Source: Nguyenibacter vanlangensis
Lineage (GTDB): Bacteria > Pseudomonadota > Alphaproteobacteria > Acetobacterales > Acetobacteraceae
DNA: 64,000 nucleotides
Assembly: GCF_038719015.1 (NCBI RefSeq)
Contig: NZ_CP152276.1
Location: 940,001-1,004,000, forward strand
Direction: 5' to 3'
Below the pieces are notes generated by a model. The model did not search any database and had not been told where the DNA came from. It was given only the letters and a program-made list of their open reading frames with translations. A program made the translations under genes and the position numbers. This document shows positions 1-9,998 of this stretch, piece by piece; the first letter of the stretch is position 1, and every line of letters begins with the position of its first letter.

Positions 1-737
1 GGCAGGCGCAGCCCGCGCATCGTCGGGTCCAGCGTGGCGAACAACTGGTCCTGCGCATAGACCGCGGCGCCGGTCAGGGCATTGAACAGCGTCGATTTCC
101 CGGCATTGGTATAGCCGACCAGGGCCACGACCGGAAACGGCACGCGCCGCCGCGCCGCCCGGTGCAGGCCGCGCGTGCGGCGCACCTGCTCCAGCTCGCG
201 CTTCAGGCGCACGATCCGGTCGCCGATCATGCGGCGGTCGGCCTCGATCTGGGTCTCGCCCGGCCCGCCCAGAAAGCCGAAGCCGCCGCGCTGGCGTTCC
301 AGGTGGGTCCAGGTGCGGACCAGCCGGCTGCGCTGATATTCCAGGTGCGCCAGTTCGACCTGCAGCGCGCCTTCCTTGGTCGCCGCGCGTTCACCGAAAA
401 TATCCAGGATCAGCGCGGTACGGTCGATGACCTTGCAGCCCAGGGCGCGCTCCAGGTTGCGCTGCTGCACGGGCGTCAGCCGCGAATCGACCACCACCAC
501 GGCCACCCGGTCCTCCTGGACCGCCGCGCGCAGCGATTCGACCTGCCCGCTGCCCAGCAGGGTGGCGGGACGGCGCGCGCGCAGCAGCAGCACCGCCTTG
601 CGCACGATGACAAGGCCGATCGACGCGGCCAGCCCCACCGCCTCTTCCAGCCGCGCCTCGGCGGCGCGGACTTCTTCCTGACGATCCGGCCGCTCCCAGG
701 GCAGGATGACGGCGGCCCGCGTCGCGGACTGGCTCAC
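1..737 (-). CDS. hflX: GTPase HflX (3' end beyond window)
   Basis: Ribosome-associated GTPase of the HflX family, which binds the 50S subunit and helps split stalled ribosomes (family knowledge). About 245 residues are visible. The N-terminal HflX domain holds the glycine-rich stretch GGFGFLGGPGETQIE, and the G1 P-loop GYTNAGKST follows near residue 215. The G3 and G4 motifs and the C-terminus lie outside the window. The start is a GTG at 735-737, 7 nt after the hfq stop, so translation is probably coupled to hfq. Hfq-HflX adjacency is widely conserved in proteobacteria. Confidence 0.95.
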   Translation of the reverse strand, partial: MSQSATRAAVILPWERPDRQEEVRAAEARLEEAVGLAASIGLVIVRKAVLLLRARRPATLLGSGQVESLRAAVQEDRVAVVVVDSRLTPVQQRNLERALGCKVIDRTALILDIFGERAATKEGALQVELAHLEYQRSRLVRTWTHLERQRGGFGFLGGPGETQIEADRRMIGDRIVRLKRELEQVRRTRGLHRAARRRVPFPVVALVGYTNAGKSTLFNALTGAAVYAQDQLFATLDPTMRGLRL

Positions 738-744
738 GGGACCG

Positions 745-1041
745 TCAGAGGAGATCGGCATCCCCCGCCAGGTCTTTGTCCGCCAGCTCCGTCGCCGCCC
801 CCTCGCTGCGCGAGGGCTCGAACAGCACGACCGGGGTCGCCGGCATCACCGTGCTGATCGCATGCTTGTAGACCAGTTGCGTATGCCCGTCGCGCCGCAG
901 CAGCACCGAGAAATTGTCGAACCAGGTAATGATGCCCTGCAGCTTCACGCCGTTGACCAGGAACACCGTCACCGGCGTCTTGGAGCGTCGGACATGGTTG
1001 AGAAAAACGTCCTGAACGTTCTGTGTTGCTTCTTTTGCCAC
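745..1041 (-). CDS. hfq: RNA chaperone Hfq
   Basis: Hexameric Sm-like RNA chaperone that pairs small RNAs with mRNAs. The 98 residues contain the Sm1 motif ([19 protein letters not shown]) and the Sm2 motif (YKHAIS), followed by a short acidic tail, as usual for alphaproteobacterial Hfq. It lies 113 nt downstream of ntrX and 7 nt upstream of hflX on the same strand, so it is the penultimate gene of the dusB-ntr-hfq-hflX run. The gap to ntrX is large enough to hold its own promoter. Confidence 0.98.
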   Translation of the reverse strand: MAKEATQNVQDVFLNHVRRSKTPVTVFLVNGVKLQGIITWFDNFSVLLRRDGHTQLVYKHAISTVMPATPVVLFEPSRSEGAATELADKDLAGDADLL

Positions 1042-1154
1042 GGTTGGGCCTTACTTTTTCTGTGGGCAGGGACGAGGGCCGCATCAGGCCGCCGCATCCG
1101 CCGGAAATATATGAATGCTCTTTTCTAGCAGGCCCTTACCCGCGGGGCAAAACC

Positions 1155-2546
1155 TCATCCGCCCCCACGGTCGTCCGAGGTCACCCCCAACTGCTTCAGC
1201 TTGCGATGCAGCGCGCTGCGCTCCATGCCCACAAAGCCCGCCGTACGGCTGATATTGCCGCCGAATCGCAGCAATTGCGCCTGAAGATACTGGGTTTCGA
1301 ACAGGTCCCGCGCCTCGCGCAGCGGCAGGCCCATCACATCGGCGGCCGGATCAAATTTCAGCAAGGCCGGCGCCCCCTGCCCCACCGACGGCGGCAGCAT
1401 TTCGGCGCGGATCGGATCGGTGCCGTTCCCCGGCATCATGATCAGCAGCCTTTCCATCAGGTTGCGCAGTTCGCGCGCATTGCCCGGCCAGTCATAGCTC
1501 TGCAGCGCCGCGATCGCGTCGCCCGACAGCTCGCGCAGCGGCAGGCCGGCATTTTCCGCCGCGCGGCGCAGGAACATCCTGGCCAGGGCCGGGATGTCCT
1601 CCCGCCGCTCCCGCAGGCTGGGCACGCGCAGCGGCACGACCGCCAGGCGGTAATACAGGTCCTCGCGGAACCGGCCGGCGGCGATTGCCTCCTGCAGGTC
1701 GCGATTGGTCGCCGCCAGCACGCGCACATCGACCTTGACGCGCGACGCCCCGCCCACGCGCTCGAAACTCTGGTCCTGCAGGGCCCGGACGATCTTGCCC
1801 TGGGTCTCGATCGGCATGTCCGACACTTCGTCCAGCAGCAGCGTGCCGCCATGGGCGCGTTCCAGCACGCCGGTGCGCCGGCCGCTGCCGTCGGGCATGC
1901 CCTCGATGCCGAACAGTTCCTCCTCGAACCGGTTGGGCGCCAGGGTGGCGCAGTTCAGGGCGACGAACGGCCCATCCGCCCGGCGCGAGCGCGCATGGAT
2001 CATCCGCGCCGCCACCTCCTTGCCCGAGCCCGCGGCGCCCGAAATCAGCACGCGCGACCCGCTCGGCGCCACCCGCTCGATCTGGTTGCGCACCCCCGCG
2101 ATCACCGAGCTGTCGCCGGACAGCGTCGTCTCCGGCCCGGCGCGCAGCCGCAGTTCCGCATTCTCGCGCGCCAGGCGCGACGCCTCCAGCGCGCGGCGGA
2201 TGACCAGCAGCAGCCGGTCGGACTGGAACGGCTTCTCGATGAAGTCATAGGCGCCGTGCTGCAGCGCCGCGACCGCGGTTTCGATCGTGCCGTGGCCCGA
2301 GATCATGATCGTGGGCACGGCCGGCTCCTCGCCCTGGATCGCCTTCAGGATGCCCAGCCCGTCCAGCCGCGAACCCTGCAGCCACACATCCAGGATCACC
2401 AGGGATGGCCTGCGGGCCCGAAACGCGCTGATCGCCGAATCCGAATCCCCCGCCAGCCTCGTCTCATAGCCTTCGTCGCGCAGGATACCGTCGACAAGCA
2501 GCCGGATGTCGGGCTCATCATCGACGATCAGGATCTCATGCCCCAT
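1155..2546 (-). CDS. ntrX: Nitrogen-regulation response regulator NtrX
   Basis: Response regulator paired with the sensor NtrY. The 463 residues comprise a receiver domain with phospho-acceptor Asp53 (VILDVWL), an AAA+ domain with a slightly altered Walker A (GAAGSGKE), a Walker B-like LLLDEVSDM, and a C-terminal Fis-type helix-turn-helix (NISRTAGFVGMERSALHRKL). The sigma-54 contact loop GAFTGA is absent: the segment after ELFG reads IEGMPDGSGRRTG. NtrX may therefore act without activating sigma-54, as proposed for several alphaproteobacterial NtrX proteins. Its start overlaps the 3' end of ntrY by 11 nt. Confidence 0.96.
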   Translation of the reverse strand: MGHEILIVDDEPDIRLLVDGILRDEGYETRLAGDSDSAISAFRARRPSLVILDVWLQGSRLDGLGILKAIQGEEPAVPTIMISGHGTIETAVAALQHGAYDFIEKPFQSDRLLLVIRRALEASRLARENAELRLRAGPETTLSGDSSVIAGVRNQIERVAPSGSRVLISGAAGSGKEVAARMIHARSRRADGPFVALNCATLAPNRFEEELFGIEGMPDGSGRRTGVLERAHGGTLLLDEVSDMPIETQGKIVRALQDQSFERVGGASRVKVDVRVLAATNRDLQEAIAAGRFREDLYYRLAVVPLRVPSLRERREDIPALARMFLRRAAENAGLPLRELSGDAIAALQSYDWPGNARELRNLMERLLIMMPGNGTDPIRAEMLPPSVGQGAPALLKFDPAADVMGLPLREARDLFETQYLQAQLLRFGGNISRTAGFVGMERSALHRKLKQLGVTSDDRGGG

Positions 2547-4797
2547 GGTCGTCCTTTACAGGCAATATCAAAATCGAAACCGCTCCCCTCGCGTCCGGCC
2601 GGTCCTCCAGACGGATGCTCCCGCCGTGATCTTCCATGATTTTCTTGACGATCGCCAACCCCAGGCCGGTCCCTTTCGGCTTATGGGTCACATAGGGCTC
2701 GGTCAGGCGCTGCCGGTCTTCCTCCGGCAGGCCGATGCCGTCATCGGCCACCGAAAGCTGCGCCGCCGCCCTCTCGATCCGCAAGACAATCCGGACAGTC
2801 CCGGCAGGACCGGCCGGGTCCTGCGCAGCATCCCCGTCTTTTGGCACCATTGCAATGGCGTCCGTCGCATTCTGCAACAAATTGGTCAGGGCCTGCCCCA
2901 GCAGGCGCCGGTCGCACGCCACCACCGGCCCGTGGTCGGGCAGGTCCGTCTCGTAGCGGATCTCGGGATGCGCGGTCCGCTGCAGGACCAGCGCCTCGCG
3001 CACGATGCGCGACAGGTCCTCGGGCCGGATGATCGGCTGCGGCATCCGCGCGAAGGCCGAGAATTCATCGACCATGCGCCCGATATCGCCGACATGCCGC
3101 ACGATCGTGTCCGCGCACTGGCTGAACGTCTCGGGGTCCGAGGTGATCTCGCGCAGGAAGCGGCGCTTCAGCCGTTCCGCCGCAAGCTGGATCGGGGTCA
3201 GCGGGTTCTTGATCTCATGCGCGATGCGGCGCGCCACGTCGGCCCAGGCCGCCTTGCGCTGCGCGGCCTGCAGCTCGGTGATGTCGTCGAACGTGACCAC
3301 ATAGCCCGATGCGGTCCCCCGCGCCTCGGCGCCGATCCGCACCAGCAGGGTGCAGGCCCGCGCCCCGGCACCCACCTGGACCTCGCCGGTCCAGACGCGG
3401 TCGGGCGCGCGCGCCGCCTCGTCCAGCATCGGGGCGAATTCCGGCACCACCTCGACCAGCCGCCGCCCGACCGCCGCCTCCAGGTCCTGGTGCAGCAGCA
3501 TGCCGGCCGCGCGGTTCGGCAGTTCGATGACCTGCTGCGCGTCCAGCCCGATCACCCCGGCCGACACGCCCGACAGCACCGCCTCGGTAAAGCGGCGGCG
3601 CTCGTTGATCTGGCTGTTGGCGATCATCAGTTCCGAACGCTGGCTGGCAAGCTGGTCGGTCATGCGGTTGAAGGCGCGCGACAGGCTGGACAGTTCGTCG
3701 TCGCGCCGCCCCTCGGGCACGCGCACCTTCAGGTCGCCGTCGCTGATCCGCTCCGACGCCAGGATCAGCAGCCCCAGCGGGCGGACGATCTGGTTGGCCA
3801 GCACCAGCCCGACCAGCACCGCCGCCGACAGGACCAGCAGCCCGACCAGCGCGAAGATCATCACGAAGGTGAACTGGATCTTGGACCGGTTGCGGTTCAG
3901 CCGCTGATAATCGGCCACCACGCGCTCGGTCCGGTGCATATGGTCCAAAATGACCGGATCGACCGGACGGGTGATCACCAGCATCAGCGGCGGCGTATCG
4001 CCCAGCGAGATCACCGCGCGCACCGTCTTCTCGTCGGGCGAATCGAGGATCGCGATCTCGTTGGTGCGGGCCATCAGCGTGGCCGAAGGCGGCGGCAGGG
4101 CCTGCATGTCGCCCGGATGGCTCATCAGCCCGCCCGAGGCCACCACCGTGTTGGTCAGCGGGTCATAGATCACCGCCTCGTTCAGGCCGCGCAGCGTCGC
4201 CTGGGAATCCAGGATCTGGTCCAGCGCCTCGGGGTCGTGCATCAGGTCCGACCCCGACCCTTCCAGGCCGTTGGCCGCGCTGGCCAGGTAGTTGGCCAGC
4301 GAGAACGCCTCGGTGCGGATATTGGCGTTATGTTCCTGCAGATAGCCGTGCGACGCCTCCAGCGCCTCGCTCAGCGCGGTATTCACCCGGTCGCTGAACC
4401 AGATCTGGATGCCGTAATGAAAGAACACGGCGGCGAAGGTGCCGACCAGGATGGTGGGCGCCGCCGCGACGATGCCGAACAGGGTCACCAGCCGGACATG
4501 CAGCCGCGCCCCCGCCAGGCCGCTGCGCCGTTCGGCCAGCACCCGCCCGACCCGCTCGGCCAGCGCCAGCGCCAGCAGCAGCAGGACCAGGAAGTTCAGG
4601 ATGAAGATCAGCGCCTGGACGCGCGGATAATGCGTCAGGGACATGCCGCCCGACAGCACCACGAAGGTCGCGACGCCGAAACACAGCGCCAGCGCGACCA
4701 GGGTGATCGCGACATTGCGCCGCGCCAGCACGGAAAACAGCCCGCGCATCACGCCCGTCCGGCGCGACGGACGCTCGGCACGCGGCGCCGCCGGCAC
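2536..4797 (-). CDS. ntrY: Membrane sensor histidine kinase NtrY
   Basis: Membrane-bound sensor kinase for NtrX. The 753 residues carry three N-terminal membrane segments (about 28-48, 62-82, 103-125), a large extracytoplasmic region, a fourth segment near 310-335, HAMP, a PAS domain, the HisKA H-box RIAHEIKNPLTPIQ, and an HATPase domain ending with GTGLGLAIVKKIMEDHGG. All catalytic boxes look intact. It starts 5 nt after the ntrC stop and overlaps ntrX, so ntrC-ntrY-ntrX are one transcriptional unit. The signal sensed is not evident; nitrogen status and redox have been proposed for the family. Confidence 0.97.
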   Translation of the reverse strand: MPAAPRAERPSRRTGVMRGLFSVLARRNVAITLVALALCFGVATFVVLSGGMSLTHYPRVQALIFILNFLVLLLLALALAERVGRVLAERRSGLAGARLHVRLVTLFGIVAAAPTILVGTFAAVFFHYGIQIWFSDRVNTALSEALEASHGYLQEHNANIRTEAFSLANYLASAANGLEGSGSDLMHDPEALDQILDSQATLRGLNEAVIYDPLTNTVVASGGLMSHPGDMQALPPPSATLMARTNEIAILDSPDEKTVRAVISLGDTPPLMLVITRPVDPVILDHMHRTERVVADYQRLNRNRSKIQFTFVMIFALVGLLVLSAAVLVGLVLANQIVRPLGLLILASERISDGDLKVRVPEGRRDDELSSLSRAFNRMTDQLASQRSELMIANSQINERRRFTEAVLSGVSAGVIGLDAQQVIELPNRAAGMLLHQDLEAAVGRRLVEVVPEFAPMLDEAARAPDRVWTGEVQVGAGARACTLLVRIGAEARGTASGYVVTFDDITELQAAQRKAAWADVARRIAHEIKNPLTPIQLAAERLKRRFLREITSDPETFSQCADTIVRHVGDIGRMVDEFSAFARMPQPIIRPEDLSRIVREALVLQRTAHPEIRYETDLPDHGPVVACDRRLLGQALTNLLQNATDAIAMVPKDGDAAQDPAGPAGTVRIVLRIERAAAQLSVADDGIGLPEEDRQRLTEPYVTHKPKGTGLGLAIVKKIMEDHGGSIRLEDRPDARGAVSILILPVKDDHGA

Positions 4798-4802
4798 GGG
4801 TA

Positions 4803-6251
4803 TCAGCTTACGCCCCGGACGACTGGAATTTCCAGGTCCCGGATCTTCTTGCGCAGCGTGTTGCGGTTCAGCCCCAGCATGGCGGCGGCCTTGATCTGGT
4901 TGCCGCGCGTGGCGGCCAGCGTCATCTGGATCAGCGGCCGTTCGACCTCGGCGATCACCCGGTCATAGATGTCGTGCAGCGGCATGCCGTCCTGCCCCGA
5001 CGACAGGAAATGGCGGATATGGCGCGCCACCGCATCGGCCAGCGGCTCCTGCGACGCCGCCTGCGGCGCCTCGCCCGGCAGGTCGCCCGACGTCTCGGCC
5101 AGTTCGGAATCGATCAGCTCGGCGGTGATCGTCTCCTGGGGATACAGCGCGGCCAGCCGGCGCATCAGGTTTTCCAGCTCGCGCACATTGCCCGGCCAGC
5201 GGCCGGCCTGCAGCCGTTCGACCGCGCCCTCGGCCAGCATCTTGACCGGCAGCCCGTCCTCGCGGCTGCGATCCAGGAAATGCCGCGCCAGCAGCGGGAT
5301 GTCCTCGGCCCGCTCGCGCAGCGGCGGCAGGCGGATCGGCACCACGTTCAGCCGGTAATACAGGTCCTCGCGAAACGTGCCGGCGCGGATCGCCTGGCGT
5401 AGGTCGCGGTGGGTGGCGGCGACGATGCGCACATTCGCGCGGATCGGCTGGCGACCGCCCACGGTGGTGAACTCGCCCTCCTGCAGCACGCGCAGCAGCC
5501 GGGTCTGGGCCTCGGGCGGCATGTCGCCGATCTCGTCCAGGAACAGGGTGCCGCCGGCGGCCTGCTCGAACCTTCCGGGCGTGCGGTTGGTGGCGCCGGT
5601 AAAGGCACCCCGCTCATGGCCGAACAGCTCGCTTTCGATCAGTTCGCGCGGAATGGCCGCCATGTTGACCGCCACGAACGGCCCGCCCCGCCGGCGCCCG
5701 TAATCATGCAGCGCCCGCGCCACCAGTTCCTTGCCCGTGCCGCTCTCGCCGTTGATCATCACCGTCAGGTCCGACGTCGTCAGCCGGGCGATGATGCGAT
5801 AGATGTCCTGCATCGCCATCGAACGGCCGATCAGCGGCATGCGCTCGTCGGCATCGGCGGGCGCGGGCTCGGGCAGCGCGCTGGCCGGCGACGCCAGGGC
5901 ACGCTCCACCACCGACAGCAATTCCTTCAGGTCGAAGGGCTTGGGCAGATATTCGAACGCCCCCCGCTGGGCCGCCTTCACGGCGGTGATCAGGGTGGAT
6001 TGCGCGCTCATGACCACCACGCGCAGGTCCGGCCGCGCGCGCTTGATGCGCGGGATCAGGTCCAGGCCGTTTTCGTCGGGCATCACCACGTCGGTGATGA
6101 CCAGGTCGCCCTCGCCTTCCTCGACCCACTGCCACAAGGTGGCGGCATTGGCCGTGGTACGGACCTGGTAGCCCGCCCGCCCCAGCGCCTGGCTCAGCAC
6201 GGTGCGGATGGAACGATCGTCGTCGGCGACAAGAACGGTCGGCAAGGGCAT
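4803..6251 (-). CDS. ntrC: Nitrogen regulator NtrC (sigma-54 activator)
   Basis: Sigma-54-dependent activator phosphorylated by NtrB. The 482 residues show receiver Asp54 ([10 protein letters not shown]), AAA+ Walker A GESGTGKE, the intact sigma-54 contact motif in [13 protein letters not shown], Walker [12 protein letters not shown], and a C-terminal Fis-type helix-turn-helix ([20 protein letters not shown]). It therefore keeps the GAFTGA loop that its neighbour NtrX lacks. It is separated from ntrB by about 87 nt and from ntrY by 5 nt. It likely controls glutamine synthetase, ammonium uptake and, if the host fixes nitrogen, nifA (inference). Confidence 0.98.
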   Translation of the reverse strand: MPLPTVLVADDDRSIRTVLSQALGRAGYQVRTTANAATLWQWVEEGEGDLVITDVVMPDENGLDLIPRIKRARPDLRVVVMSAQSTLITAVKAAQRGAFEYLPKPFDLKELLSVVERALASPASALPEPAPADADERMPLIGRSMAMQDIYRIIARLTTSDLTVMINGESGTGKELVARALHDYGRRRGGPFVAVNMAAIPRELIESELFGHERGAFTGATNRTPGRFEQAAGGTLFLDEIGDMPPEAQTRLLRVLQEGEFTTVGGRQPIRANVRIVAATHRDLRQAIRAGTFREDLYYRLNVVPIRLPPLRERAEDIPLLARHFLDRSREDGLPVKMLAEGAVERLQAGRWPGNVRELENLMRRLAALYPQETITAELIDSELAETSGDLPGEAPQAASQEPLADAVARHIRHFLSSGQDGMPLHDIYDRVIAEVERPLIQMTLAATRGNQIKAAAMLGLNRNTLRKKIRDLEIPVVRGVS

Positions 6252-6338
6252 GCGGGGTTCAATCTCTCGGAACGAAAATCACGGCGGCGAAGGATGCGCG
6301 GATACGGGACGCGGATTTGGCGAGCACATATTTGGCGA

Positions 6339-7490
6339 TCAGGGCGCGTCCTTTCCCTCGGCCACCACAGGCAGGTGCAGCAGCACCTCGGTCCGTCCGG
6401 GGCGGCTGTCAATCTCGATCACGCCGCCATGATCGTCGATGATCTTGCCCGCCAGCGCCAGCCCCAGCCCGCTGCCGCCGGCCTTGGTGGTCAGGAACGG
6501 CTCGAACAGATGCGGGCGGATGCTTTCGGGAATGCCCGGGCCGCTGTCGCGCACCGAAACGACCAGCGGCAGCTCGACCCGCTGCTCCATGCCCGGCACC
6601 GCCAGGCGCACGCCGTGGCGATAGGCGGTACCCAGGATGATCTCGCCGCCCAAGCCTTGGTTGCCAGAGCCTGGGTGACCAGAGCCCTGGTTGCCCGACA
6701 TGATGGCCTCGGCCGCGTTCTTGACCAGGTTCAGCAGCACCTGCACCAGTTGGTCGCGATTGCCCCAGACCGGCGGCAGCGACGGGTCATACTCCTCGAC
6801 GATCCGCACGCCGCTGGCGAAACCCTGCTCGGCCAGCATCCGCACCCGCTCCAGCACGCGATGGATGTTCACCGGGCGGCGTTCCAGCGGCTTGTCGCTG
6901 AACATCTCCATCCGCTCGACCAGGTCGCGGATCCGGTCGGCCTCGTCGCGGATCAGCACCGCCAGTTCCCGATCGCCCTCGCCCACCGAGCTTTCCAGAA
7001 GCTGGGCCGCGCCCCGGATCCCCGAAAGCGGGTTCTTGACCTCGTGCGCCAGGATGGCGGCCATGCCCGACACGCTGCGCGCAGCGGACCGAAAGGTCAG
7101 TTGCCGGTCCAGCGCCCGCGCCGCCGAGGAATCGTGGAAGGTCAGCAGCACGCCGCCCGGCTCCTCGGCGACCAGCGTGCCCTGGACGGTAATGCCGGTG
7201 CGGTGCAGGCGCGGGCCGTCCAGCGTCAGCTCATGCTCGGCGATGGTGACCCCGTCGCGCCGCACCTGCTCGACCAGCAGGAAGATCGGATGGTCGGCGG
7301 CCAGCAGATCGGCCAGCCCCATCTGCACCAGATGCGGGCTGGACGCACCGAAGAACGGCTCGGCCGCGCTGTTGACGTGACGGACGCGATTATCGGCACC
7401 GACCAACATGACCGGCATCGGCATCGCATCCAGCAGCGCCCCTCCGTCGGGCGGCGCAAGCACGGCTTCCGCGGCGCCATGGACGGACAT
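6339..7490 (-). CDS. ntrB: Nitrogen-sensing histidine kinase/phosphatase NtrB
   Basis: Soluble sensor that phosphorylates or dephosphorylates NtrC under PII control. About 383 residues: an N-terminal PAS domain, the H-box AILAHEVKNPLSGI (His near 149), the N-box NLVKNAAEAI, and G-boxes DSGPGIP and GSGLGLALAGKI. Just after the N-box is a Gly/Asn-rich stretch encoded by about three 15-bp tandem repeats at 6653-6700, unusual inside the ATPase fold. The ATG at 7488-7490 has GAGG upstream. A GTG at 7502 overlapping the dusB stop is the alternative start. Confidence 0.96.
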   Translation of the reverse strand: MSVHGAAEAVLAPPDGGALLDAMPMPVMLVGADNRVRHVNSAAEPFFGASSPHLVQMGLADLLAADHPIFLLVEQVRRDGVTIAEHELTLDGPRLHRTGITVQGTLVAEEPGGVLLTFHDSSAARALDRQLTFRSAARSVSGMAAILAHEVKNPLSGIRGAAQLLESSVGEGDRELAVLIRDEADRIRDLVERMEMFSDKPLERRPVNIHRVLERVRMLAEQGFASGVRIVEEYDPSLPPVWGNRDQLVQVLLNLVKNAAEAIMSGNQGSGHPGSGNQGLGGEIILGTAYRHGVRLAVPGMEQRVELPLVVSVRDSGPGIPESIRPHLFEPFLTTKAGGSGLGLALAGKIIDDHGGVIEIDSRPGRTEVLLHLPVVAEGKDAP

Positions 7491-7498
7491 CGTCGTCC

Positions 7499-8581
7499 TC
7501 ACGCCGCCTCGGCGGTGCCCTGGTCGGCAATGCCCCGGCCGCCCGCCGCGCCGAATCGCTCGCGGCGCGAACCCGCCGCGATGTGCCGGTCATAGAAATC
7601 GGCAATCATCCCGATCGCGACGTCGGCCTGGTCCACCCGGTTGATCGCGGCCCGGAAATGCGCCGAATCCGGCAGGCCGGCCGAGTACCACGACACATGC
7701 TTGCGCGCCAGGCGCAGCCCCGGATGCGCCCCGAAATGCGACAGCATCATATGGTAATGTTCCAGCACGATCGCCTTCTCGGTCGCCAGATCGGGATCGG
7801 GGACCGCCTCGCCCGTGCCCAGCGCCCGGGCCACCTGGGCCGGGAACCACGGCCGGCCATAGCATCCCCGCCCGATCATCACCCCGTCCGCCCCCGACTG
7901 CGCCAGCGCGGTGCGCGCGTCCTCCACCGTCAGGATGTCGCCATTGACGATCACCGGCAGCGAAACCGCGTCCTTCACCCGCCGGACGAAGGCCCAGTCC
8001 GCGGTGCCGGTATAGAATTGCTGCCGCGTGCGCCCATGCACCGTGACCATGCGGATGCCGGTCCGCTCGGCGATCCGCGCCAGCACCGGGGCGTTCAGGC
8101 TGGCATGGTCCCAGCCCATGCGCATCTTCAGCGTCACCGGCACGTCGACCGCGCGCACCACCGCCTCCAGCAGCCGGCCGGCCAAGGCCTCGTCGCGCAT
8201 CAGGGCCGATCCCGCCTGCTGCCCCACCGCGACCTTCTTGACCGGGCAGCCGAAATTGATGTCGACCATGTCCGCGCCGCGATCGACCGCGATCCGCGCC
8301 GCCTGCGCCATCGCCTCGGGCTCGCACCCCGCAAGCTGGACGGCGTTGGGCCCCTCCTCGTCCGCGACCTCGGCCATGCGCAGCGTGGCGTCGTTTTCGC
8401 GCACCATCGCCCAGGACGCGATCATCTCGGACACGACCAGCCCGGCCCCCAGCCGCCGCGCCAGCCGACGGAACGGCAGGTCCGTCACGCCCGACATCGG
8501 CGCAAGGATGACCGGGGTGCGCAACACCACCCCCCCACCCAGATCGATGGGGCGCAGCAATTCGGACGACATGGACGGCAT
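7499..8581 (-). CDS. dusB: tRNA-dihydrouridine synthase DusB (NifR3)
   Basis: FMN-dependent enzyme that reduces uridine to dihydrouridine in the tRNA D-loop. It is a TIM barrel with the typical [14 protein letters not shown] start, the signature [10 protein letters not shown] with catalytic Cys, and the FMN phosphate-binding end [17 protein letters not shown]. It overlaps or abuts ntrB, the classical nifR3-ntrBC arrangement of alphaproteobacteria, and is the first gene of the operon. The start was set at the ATG at 8579-8581, which has GGGGAT upstream. ATGs at 8572 and 8620 are alternatives. Confidence 0.95.
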   Translation of the reverse strand: MPSMSSELLRPIDLGGGVVLRTPVILAPMSGVTDLPFRRLARRLGAGLVVSEMIASWAMVRENDATLRMAEVADEEGPNAVQLAGCEPEAMAQAARIAVDRGADMVDINFGCPVKKVAVGQQAGSALMRDEALAGRLLEAVVRAVDVPVTLKMRMGWDHASLNAPVLARIAERTGIRMVTVHGRTRQQFYTGTADWAFVRRVKDAVSLPVIVNGDILTVEDARTALAQSGADGVMIGRGCYGRPWFPAQVARALGTGEAVPDPDLATEKAIVLEHYHMMLSHFGAHPGLRLARKHVSWYSAGLPDSAHFRAAINRVDQADVAIGMIADFYDRHIAAGSRRERFGAAGGRGIADQGTAEAA

Positions 8582-8802
8582 GATCCCCGCTTGGGCTGTC
8601 AGATTCCAAACCCGGCACATCGCGCGGCATCCCGAATGGATAAAAAATGCAGCATAGATGCTTAGGATTTGAGCACAGTATATAAACTCTCCGCGTCACG
8701 CAATCGCGATGGCAGCATCCCGCGCGCATCCCGCTTCCGAAATTCGCCCATGCGGCCTCGGTTGCGCTTGACGGCGGAAACCTGGCGCCCCATTGCTCCG
8801 CC
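8582..8802. promoter_or_regulatory. Divergent promoter region dusB-ntr / ispDF
   Basis: This 221-bp gap separates the minus-strand dusB-ntrBCYX-hfq operon from plus-strand ispDF. It holds a short AT-rich stretch around 8639-8690 (including TATATAAA near 8680) that stands out from the GC-rich surroundings and is the most likely place for promoters of both units. No clear -24/-12 sigma-54 promoter was recognised. The assignment rests on layout and base composition only. Confidence 0.4.
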
Positions 8803-9957
8803 ATGCGTGTTGCAGCCATCCTTCTCGCCGCCGGTGCCGGCCGCCGTTTCAGCGCCACCGCGGCATCCCCGGTCGCCAAGCAGTATCTGACGCTGGCCGG
8901 CCGGCCGGTCATCCGCCACGCGGCGGACGCCCTGCTTCCCCATGTCGGCCTGCTCCAGCCCGTCGGCGACCCGGCCGCCCTGGCGGACGCCCTGACCGGC
9001 CTGGACGTCCTGCCGCCCGTGCCCGGCGGCGCCACGCGCCAGGAAAGCGTCCGCGCGGGGCTCGAGGCGCTGGACCGCCTGCCGCCGGACGCCCGCCCGG
9101 ACCTGGTGCTGGTGCATGACGGCGCGCGGCCCTATGTGCCGGCCGAGGTCACGCGGGCGGTCATCGCCGCGCTGGCCCATCACCCCGGCGCGATTCCGGC
9201 CGTCCAGGTGGCCGACACGATCAAGCGCGGGCGCAACGGGCTGATCGACGGCACGGTACCGCGCGACGACCTGTACCGCGCCCAGACGCCGCAGGGTTTC
9301 CGCTTCGCGCTGCTGCGCGACCTGCACCGGGGTGCCGCGGCGTGCGACGCGACCGACGACGCCGCCCTGCTCGAGGCCGCCGGCCACACCGTGGCGCTGG
9401 TGCCCGGCTCGGAAGACAATATCAAACTGACCTACAAGGAGGATCTCATGCGGCTGGAACGCCTGATCGGTCCGACATTGCTGCCGCGCACGGGCGTCGG
9501 CTACGACGTCCATGCCTTCGCCGAAAACCGCCCGCTGATCCTGTGCGGCATCCAGGTGCCGCACGATCGCGGCCTGGCCGGGCATTCCGACGCCGACGTG
9601 GGCATCCACGCGCTGTGCGACGCGATCTACGGCGCGCTGGCCGAGGGCGATATCGGCCGGCATTTCCCGCCCAGCCAGGACGAATGGAAGGACGCCGACA
9701 GCGCCCGCTTCCTGGTCCATGCCGGACAGCGGATTCGCGAACGCGGCGGCATGCTGGTGAACGCCGACGTGACGCTGATCTGCGAACGGCCCAAGATCGG
9801 CCCGCATGCCCAGGCGATGCGCCAGCGCCTGGCCGACCTGCTGGAGGTCGAGATCGACCGGATCTCCGTCAAGGCCACGACATCCGAACGGCTGGGCTTC
9901 ACCGGCCGCGAGGAAGGCATCGCCTGCACCGCCTGCGCCACCGTGCTGGTGCCCTGA
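8803..9957 (+). CDS. ispDF: Bifunctional IspD/IspF (MEP pathway)
   Basis: Fusion enzyme carrying out two non-consecutive steps of the methylerythritol phosphate isoprenoid pathway: CTP transfer to MEP (IspD) and cyclisation to MEcPP (IspF). The N-terminal ~230 residues contain the nucleotide-binding [12 protein letters not shown] and [12 protein letters not shown]. The IspF half begins at GVGYDVHAF, with metal ligands DVH and the later AGHSDADV, and ends with [19 protein letters not shown]. Length 384 matches the ispDF fusions common in alphaproteobacteria. It is monocistronic, followed by a hairpin at 9967-9991. Confidence 0.97.
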   Translation: MRVAAILLAAGAGRRFSATAASPVAKQYLTLAGRPVIRHAADALLPHVGLLQPVGDPAALADALTGLDVLPPVPGGATRQESVRAGLEALDRLPPDARPDLVLVHDGARPYVPAEVTRAVIAALAHHPGAIPAVQVADTIKRGRNGLIDGTVPRDDLYRAQTPQGFRFALLRDLHRGAAACDATDDAALLEAAGHTVALVPGSEDNIKLTYKEDLMRLERLIGPTLLPRTGVGYDVHAFAENRPLILCGIQVPHDRGLAGHSDADVGIHALCDAIYGALAEGDIGRHFPPSQDEWKDADSARFLVHAGQRIRERGGMLVNADVTLICERPKIGPHAQAMRQRLADLLEVEIDRISVKATTSERLGFTGREEGIACTACATVLVP

Positions 9958-9966
9958 TCCGAATTA

Positions 9967-9991
9967 CGGCGGGCCCGACAGGGGCCCGCCG
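9967..9991. terminator. GC-rich hairpin between convergent genes
   Basis: A perfect 10-bp stem (CGGCGGGCCC / GGGCCCGCCG) with a 5-nt loop lies 9 nt after the ispDF stop and 7 nt before the stop of the convergent small gene. No real T-run follows on either strand, so it may work with Rho or simply protect transcript ends from both sides. Confidence 0.55.
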
Positions 9992-9998
9992 AGGCGCC

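Noticed and set aside
8582..8802. Sigma-54 promoter for the dusB-ntr operon
   Set aside because: No convincing TGGCAC-N5-TTGCA-type element was found in the gap by eye.
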